From Chimonanthus salicifolius (Eukaryota; Streptophyta; Magnoliopsida; Laurales; Calycanthaceae): DNA of 64,000 nucleotides. The position numbers and the translations under genes are program-made. The notes under the pieces are model-generated. The model worked only from the letters and a program-made list of their open reading frames with translations, was not told the DNA's origin and searched no databases. The stretch lies in contig CM023541.1 of assembly GCA_013350335.1 (NCBI GenBank), positions 37,192,739-37,256,738 on the forward strand, read 5' to 3'. This document shows positions 59,279 to 64,000 of the stretch, one piece after another. Position 1 is the stretch's first letter. Every line of letters starts with the position of its first letter.

Positions 59279-60235
59279 ATTAGAATACTAATGGAAAAAA
59301 AAAATCGAAAGAGAAGAAAGATAAATGAAGAAAGGGAGTGAAAACTCAAAAGCCCACTTGAGCCTTTATTTATTTTGTAGACCCAATCCTGATTTAAAAC
59401 AATAAGGCCTCATTTAGTCTCGATCTAAGTGCAGGCCCTATCAGTTAAACTCAAGTCCTAATTCAAATTGATTCAGGGCCTGACCCAGCAGCCTAACTTG
59501 CATCTTTGAAATTGAAATTCTTTAATGAAGATGATGATTGTTAGCCAAAATAATAAATGTGGATATGAGAGGATTCTAATCCTTTTAAGTAACTATTTGT
59601 GCAGGTTTTGAATTTAATTGGGAGGCCCAATTCCAACGCTACCGAATGGATGGTCCATTCTTCAATAATCACACTTGAACCAGAGATGAAATGGGCCATA
59701 AGACAACCTGGACAGCTGAGGTTGAAATGGACTAATGGCCAATCAAGTATCAAACTATCCAAATCATATTTCATTTGTTGGGCTCCACCACATCTATTAG
59801 GTGGTCAAATGGCCTAAGAGGCTAAGATGGCATGCGTGGTAGAGTCATTGGCATCTCACCGCAACGGGTTACTCTATGTAACTTTATCTAATATATGTGG
59901 ATTAAGAGATTTTCGCATGCTCCAAATGATCTAAGTTGAGTAAATGGCTAATTTACAAGAGAGCTTCATTTGGTTGAGATTGTAAAGACATATTAAGATT
60001 TGTTTAGATATAATTCTGATTAGGATTGAGTGAGATTAGATTATGATTGATTGTAAGAGATATCATACATATCTCTCAATTGGGAAAGTAGTCTTCTGGT
60101 GCATTGTATTTTATCTCCCATATTCTAACATGGTATCAGACGATCAAGAGCCGTCTCGCTCTTAATTGGAGTATCGTTCCTCAGTATCGTGAGTTCATCT
60201 CAATTAGGCCTGCACTATTGGCGTCGTCTTTGCCT

Positions 60236-60416
60236 GTATTAGGACATATTTAGTATTAGGGATATATTTAGGATTTATTAAATATTGTATTTCCCTGTAT
60301 AGGGATTTCCTCTTTATTTACTTTAAAAAAAGTAAATAAAGAGGAAATCCCTATACAGGGAAATACAATATTTAATAAATCCTAAATATATCCCTAATGC
60401 TAAATATGTCCTAATA
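60236..60416. mobile_element. Near-perfect 181-bp palindrome, copy 2 only
   Basis: Arms of ~88 bases (from TATTAGGACATATTTAG; centre ACTTTAAAAAAAGT near 60,327) pair with a single mismatch (AGTATTAGG versus the complement AGCATTAGG). Flanked by GCCT on both sides. Copy 1 reads straight through TTTGCCTGAGTCTC at ~41,699. It resembles a fold-back DNA element or two head-to-head LTR ends; no coding capacity. Confidence 0.85.
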
Positions 60417-61680
60417 GCCTGAGTCTCTCAGTCCTAACTTTCCTACACGGAGTTTGGATCGCCACATCTAATCTCTGCACTAGATCCCGTCCATGAGATC
60501 TACCCAGTCCTATCCACCAGAATCGGCTCATTGTCGCTAAACCTCTTTGCCTATTAGCAGCTCTGCTCTGGTCTATCAGGATCTCAGTTTTCCAATTCTT
60601 GAGAGACAAGAAATATCCTGATGAGGACATCAAAAGCCAATTGAAGAAGACACGAAAATTGAAGATGAACCCTCCATCTCCAAGCATTCAAGATTTTGAT
60701 CCAGGAAGAATTGAAGACTCAATCCCTCTTATGCATGAAATTTCAAGCTAATTTCATCAATTAGGTAACGACCATGAGGACCTTAGCCATGCCATTGCTC
60801 AGCTAGTGTTAATTGAGTATAATCATCTCATTGGTACCAAAGATCCGCTTCTCCAACCTCAAAAGCCACTCCATTTGACCCAAAATCATCCAAGATCATG
60901 ACATATGGGACCAATGATGAAAATCCACCTAAATGACCTCCAATTGGCCCTTTTTGCTATCCAGATCCAACCCTTTCTTCTTTTACACGAATTTTCTCTC
61001 TCCCATGCATGAGGAATCATGTGAAAAAGGAAAGAATCATTTTTTTTTATCAAGGGTATGAAGATTAGCAAGGCTTGGGCGAATTTTTATGAGAAGGTTG
61101 CCATGCATACCTTTGGGAGCCGAAGTCAATGGCACAGATTTACTTGTATTTTGAGGAGATAGAGATAGATGGTACTCATGTGAATATTTTTGTAACTTTG
61201 CATATAAATAGGACCGTTGGGGTTCATTGTAGAACACAGGTTTGAAATCCAATTGTGTGAATTCAAAGGCTTTTGGGCGAATTTCCTCTCTCTCTAGTTT
61301 GAGTTTGACTTTGACTTTGAGTATTTTAGGTCTTTTAGTTTCCTTTTAAGTTTTGAAGTCTTAGTTCAAGGAAAAGTTTAGTCAAATTCATGTCTACCTT
61401 GCAATGAATTTTGATCTTAGATCCCCAATTAAATCGCACGAACTCAATTATAGAGTTCTAAAATCCACTATTTTCTTAGGTGATTTTGCATGGTGTTAAT
61501 TTCATCAAAGAAGGATTTGACCTTATCTCTCCTTATTCTGGTGAGAATTGGAAGTTTTGGTTCATCTCAAACAGGAACATGGCACCTTGTTGAACTTGTC
61601 GGACTCATTTTCCATCTCTGCAACCTTGAAGTAGTACTCCATTTGACAAAGGAAGTTCTCCAACACCTTCACATCCCTAG

Positions 61681-64000
61681 TGTAATGACCTGTCCTGCTA
61701 CGGGCACGTTAAGACTGATACGAACTCCTAAGACCGTTCCGATACAATTTCGGGGACATTTTTTTTTTTTAAAGGAAGTACCGCACCCGCAACCCTCACT
61801 AATCATAGCAATCCACCAATAAACCAAAAACCGTAAGCAGCAATTATAATTTCAAATGATAGCATCAACCCATTATTACATTCATCCAGCTCAGTGAAAA
61901 GTACATATATCTCAAATACATTAACAGGTCCTCAAGTACAAAATGAAACCAAGACAAGTACGAAGCTGCGACTCCACGCCCAATGTTCGATTGAGGGTCC
62001 CGCCAGCCCTTCCTCTATGAAGTACCTGTGAGGCAAGGGGTGAGATCTACATGCCCAGTGAGGGTAACACATGCACCATATGTCACCAAGCATATACGGC
62101 ATATAATCACATGAACACAACAATGTCTAAGATGTCTACATGCATGACCATGCAAACGTATGCCCTATCCCTAGCACAGGGCCCACATCAGTCAGGTCTC
62201 TAGAACATCCTCTAACCAACTCAATGCAACTCCCTTATGTACCCAACCGCGACAGTCCACCCATCCATGGGTACGCAGACTGGTCCTCAGTCGGATCGGG
62301 GTCTCTAGTCCTCAACTAGACCTATGACCCTCTCATGACAACCCACAAGCGTACCACGACCAACCCAAGGGTCGGACTCACTAGAGTCCCCAACTGATTG
62401 CCACACGGGAGTAACCACTTCACAAGTCTTCAACGAACTGCCAACCGGACTCATCTATGGTTTCATCAATCAAGTACCAGAGTCTCGATAGCCAAACCTA
62501 TAGTCTCGGACCCCATATGCTGGTCTCCGCATGATTGGCGTATCCACCTCTCACAGAATTCTATAGGTTTTCTACCGAGTGAGCCGGCCGAACTCACTCG
62601 TTAGGCGCTCGTAAATTCCTGGTGAGTCAACACACACAACACAAGTCTCAACAATGGACCCTAAAGTCAACTGCGGGTAAACACACTACACACCCCACCA
62701 CAGGCTGTCCCCACCATACCGGTGTCCTAGCCAGGAATATCTCTTCATATCATCCCTCGACCAATGAGCGGGCGAGCACATCCTCAGCCTACTGGATCAT
62801 CCGGGGATCACAACAATACCAGCGGGAGCTGTCCCTCACCGCATCGTCCCTCGCCCTAGGCGAGCACCTCCTTAGCCTACTCTGTCATCCGAGGATCACA
62901 ACGATACCAGCGGGAGCTGTCCCTCACCGCATCGTCCCTCGACCTAGGCGAGCACCTCCTCAGCCTACTCGGTCATCTAGGGACCACAAACTGAACCAGC
63001 GGGAGCTGTCCCTCACCGCATCGTCCCTCGACCTAGGCGAGCACCTCCTCAGCCTACTCGGTCATCTCGGGACCACAGACTGAACCAGCGGGAGCTGTCC
63101 CTCACCGCATCGTCCCTCGACCTAGGCGAGCACCTCCTCAGCCTACTCGGTCATCTAGGGACCACAGACTGAACCAGCGGGAGCTGTCCCTCACCGCATC
63201 GTCCCTCAACCTTGGCGAGCACCTCCTCAGCCTACTCGGTCATTCGAGGATCACAAGTCAGTATCCCACCCTCTGGTCTCCATGCAGGCGAATCACTCAA
63301 CCCATTAGACCACTGGGGACGTCTCATCTGCCACGTACTCGAGTAGCGTAACAACCAGGTCCTCCAAGTCTGCCTAGGGTCAACCAACACCCAACCCAAA
63401 GGCTTCCCTGGAGATTCCATAACTGCTTCACCACTGGTCCCGACCGAGACTCCGGGGCACCTCATTCTCTAACCCAGACAACGCCTCACCCACAAGCGTG
63501 TCTGAAGACCACCAACGGTAGGCCTAACAGCTCAACCCCTACTAGGGGGAACGCCTTTGTCATCTATTGATCCACAACCAAACTACGTTTTCTAGTGTGG
63601 TTTCTCATAACCTCCCAACCCTAACCACCCGCAAGCTAGGGGGAGTCTCTAAATCCTGATGTTGCCTAGTACACATGCCCCCACCGACATTTCATTTTAC
63701 ACTAGCTACATGCATACAAAATTATCTCTATGCATGCCGACATATCGCAACATAATTAAGTATATACATCATCATCTATCACATGCTACACATTTACATT
63801 CAGATATGGTATCAATCATGGCATGTTCCATACGAGCATAAAAAGTGGTATCATCTACTATCTACTGCACGCAATTCAAAAGCATGTTGATTAAACTATT
63901 AATCACATACATGGCGGGTTATCACACGTCAACCAATCATGTTATCACACCATCAACAAGTCATGACATCCGATAAACTATTCATAGGTGCTCCATGAGC
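61681..64000 (+). mobile_element. Large LTR, third family, running off the window
   Basis: Starts TGTAATGACCTGTCCTGC immediately after CCTAG (61,676-61,680). The uninterrupted text is at 42,562 in copy 1. The 3' end and second TSD are outside. It is less AT-rich than its surroundings, with no recognisable protein; the 153-codon frame over the tandem array is a by-product of the repeat. The start motif suits a long gypsy-type LTR (inference). Confidence 0.75.
62755..63255. repeat. ~89-bp tandem array inside the third-family LTR
   Basis: AGCGGGAGCTGTCCCTCACC occurs at 62,821, 62,909, 62,998, 63,087 and 63,176, giving a period of 88-89. Units also share GGCGAGCACCTCCTCAGCCT and CTCGGTCATC. The middle units are nearly identical while the outer ones diverge. 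The period is not a multiple of three, so it is not selected as coding. Confidence 0.92.

Larger units (their letters stand above)
43760..61680. repeat. Segmental duplication, copy 2 (continues past the window's last LTR)
   Basis: Direct copy of 27,731-42,562, longer because of insertions at 45,450, 49,851, 55,405, 58,902 and 60,236. Its right end is hidden by the LTR starting at 61,681, placed within the antisense gag remnant. Unlisted stretches in it (44.5-45.4, 45.7-46.9, 48.7-49.8, 53.1-55.4 and 59.3-60.0 kb) are intergenic DNA matching copy 1, with no gene. Confidence 0.95.

Noticed and set aside
62622..63083. 153-codon open frame with repeated SLTASSL
   Set aside because: It comes from the 89-bp tandem array. 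The period is not a multiple of three and the frame ends when a unit shifts it.

Overview
This is AT-rich nuclear DNA from a flowering plant. The only intact protein-coding gene I can support is an intronless 3-ketoacyl-CoA synthase (KCS), an enzyme of very-long-chain fatty acid elongation. Almost everything else is plant-type transposable elements (LTR, TRIM, LINE, SINE, hAT, Mutator-like and Stowaway) and duplications of TE-rich DNA. The species cannot be named from the sequence. No tRNA, rRNA, CRISPR or prokaryotic gene arrangement was seen.

Region 1 (1-27,730) is a decayed KCS tandem array. The intact KCS (16,935-18,428, minus strand) has a paralogous pseudogene 11.5 kb away (3,965-5,457, minus), broken by an in-frame stop at codon 314 and a 1-base deletion near the C-terminus. 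Upstream flank of the same type occurs three times (136-1,858; 6,321-7,762; 19,110-19,870), so at least three units existed. The first two flanks carry the same 3.2-kb LTR at the same target site (ATCAC), so that LTR landed before the units were duplicated. From 19.9 to 27.7 kb there are SINEs, MITEs, a long inverted repeat (23.2-24.2 kb) and a TIR-bounded tandem array (25.0-25.9 kb).

Region 2 (27,731 to the window end) is a direct tandem segmental duplication with a step of about 16 kb: copy 1 from 27,731 and copy 2 from 43,760. Both copies are TE debris without a gene. Elements present in only one copy leave the other as an empty site, which gives exact boundaries and target-site duplications (TSDs). 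Copy 1 only: a Mutator-type MITE, two short TRIM-like LTRs, a 1.7-kb solo LTR and a hAT MITE. Copy 2 only: a LINE 3' end, two 3.2-kb solo LTRs, an ATCGGCCGAT-rich MITE, a near-perfect 181-bp palindrome and an LTR that runs off the window. A complete TRIM retrotransposon and a Stowaway MITE are in both copies and so predate the duplication.

The large LTRs resemble long plant Ty3/gypsy LTRs such as the Tekay/Del group (start TGTAAYRCCC or similar, 5-bp TSD, no ORF). Each family has its own internal array of palindromes or tandem repeats. Family names for TEs rest on termini, TSDs and short protein motifs read by eye, not on database searches.
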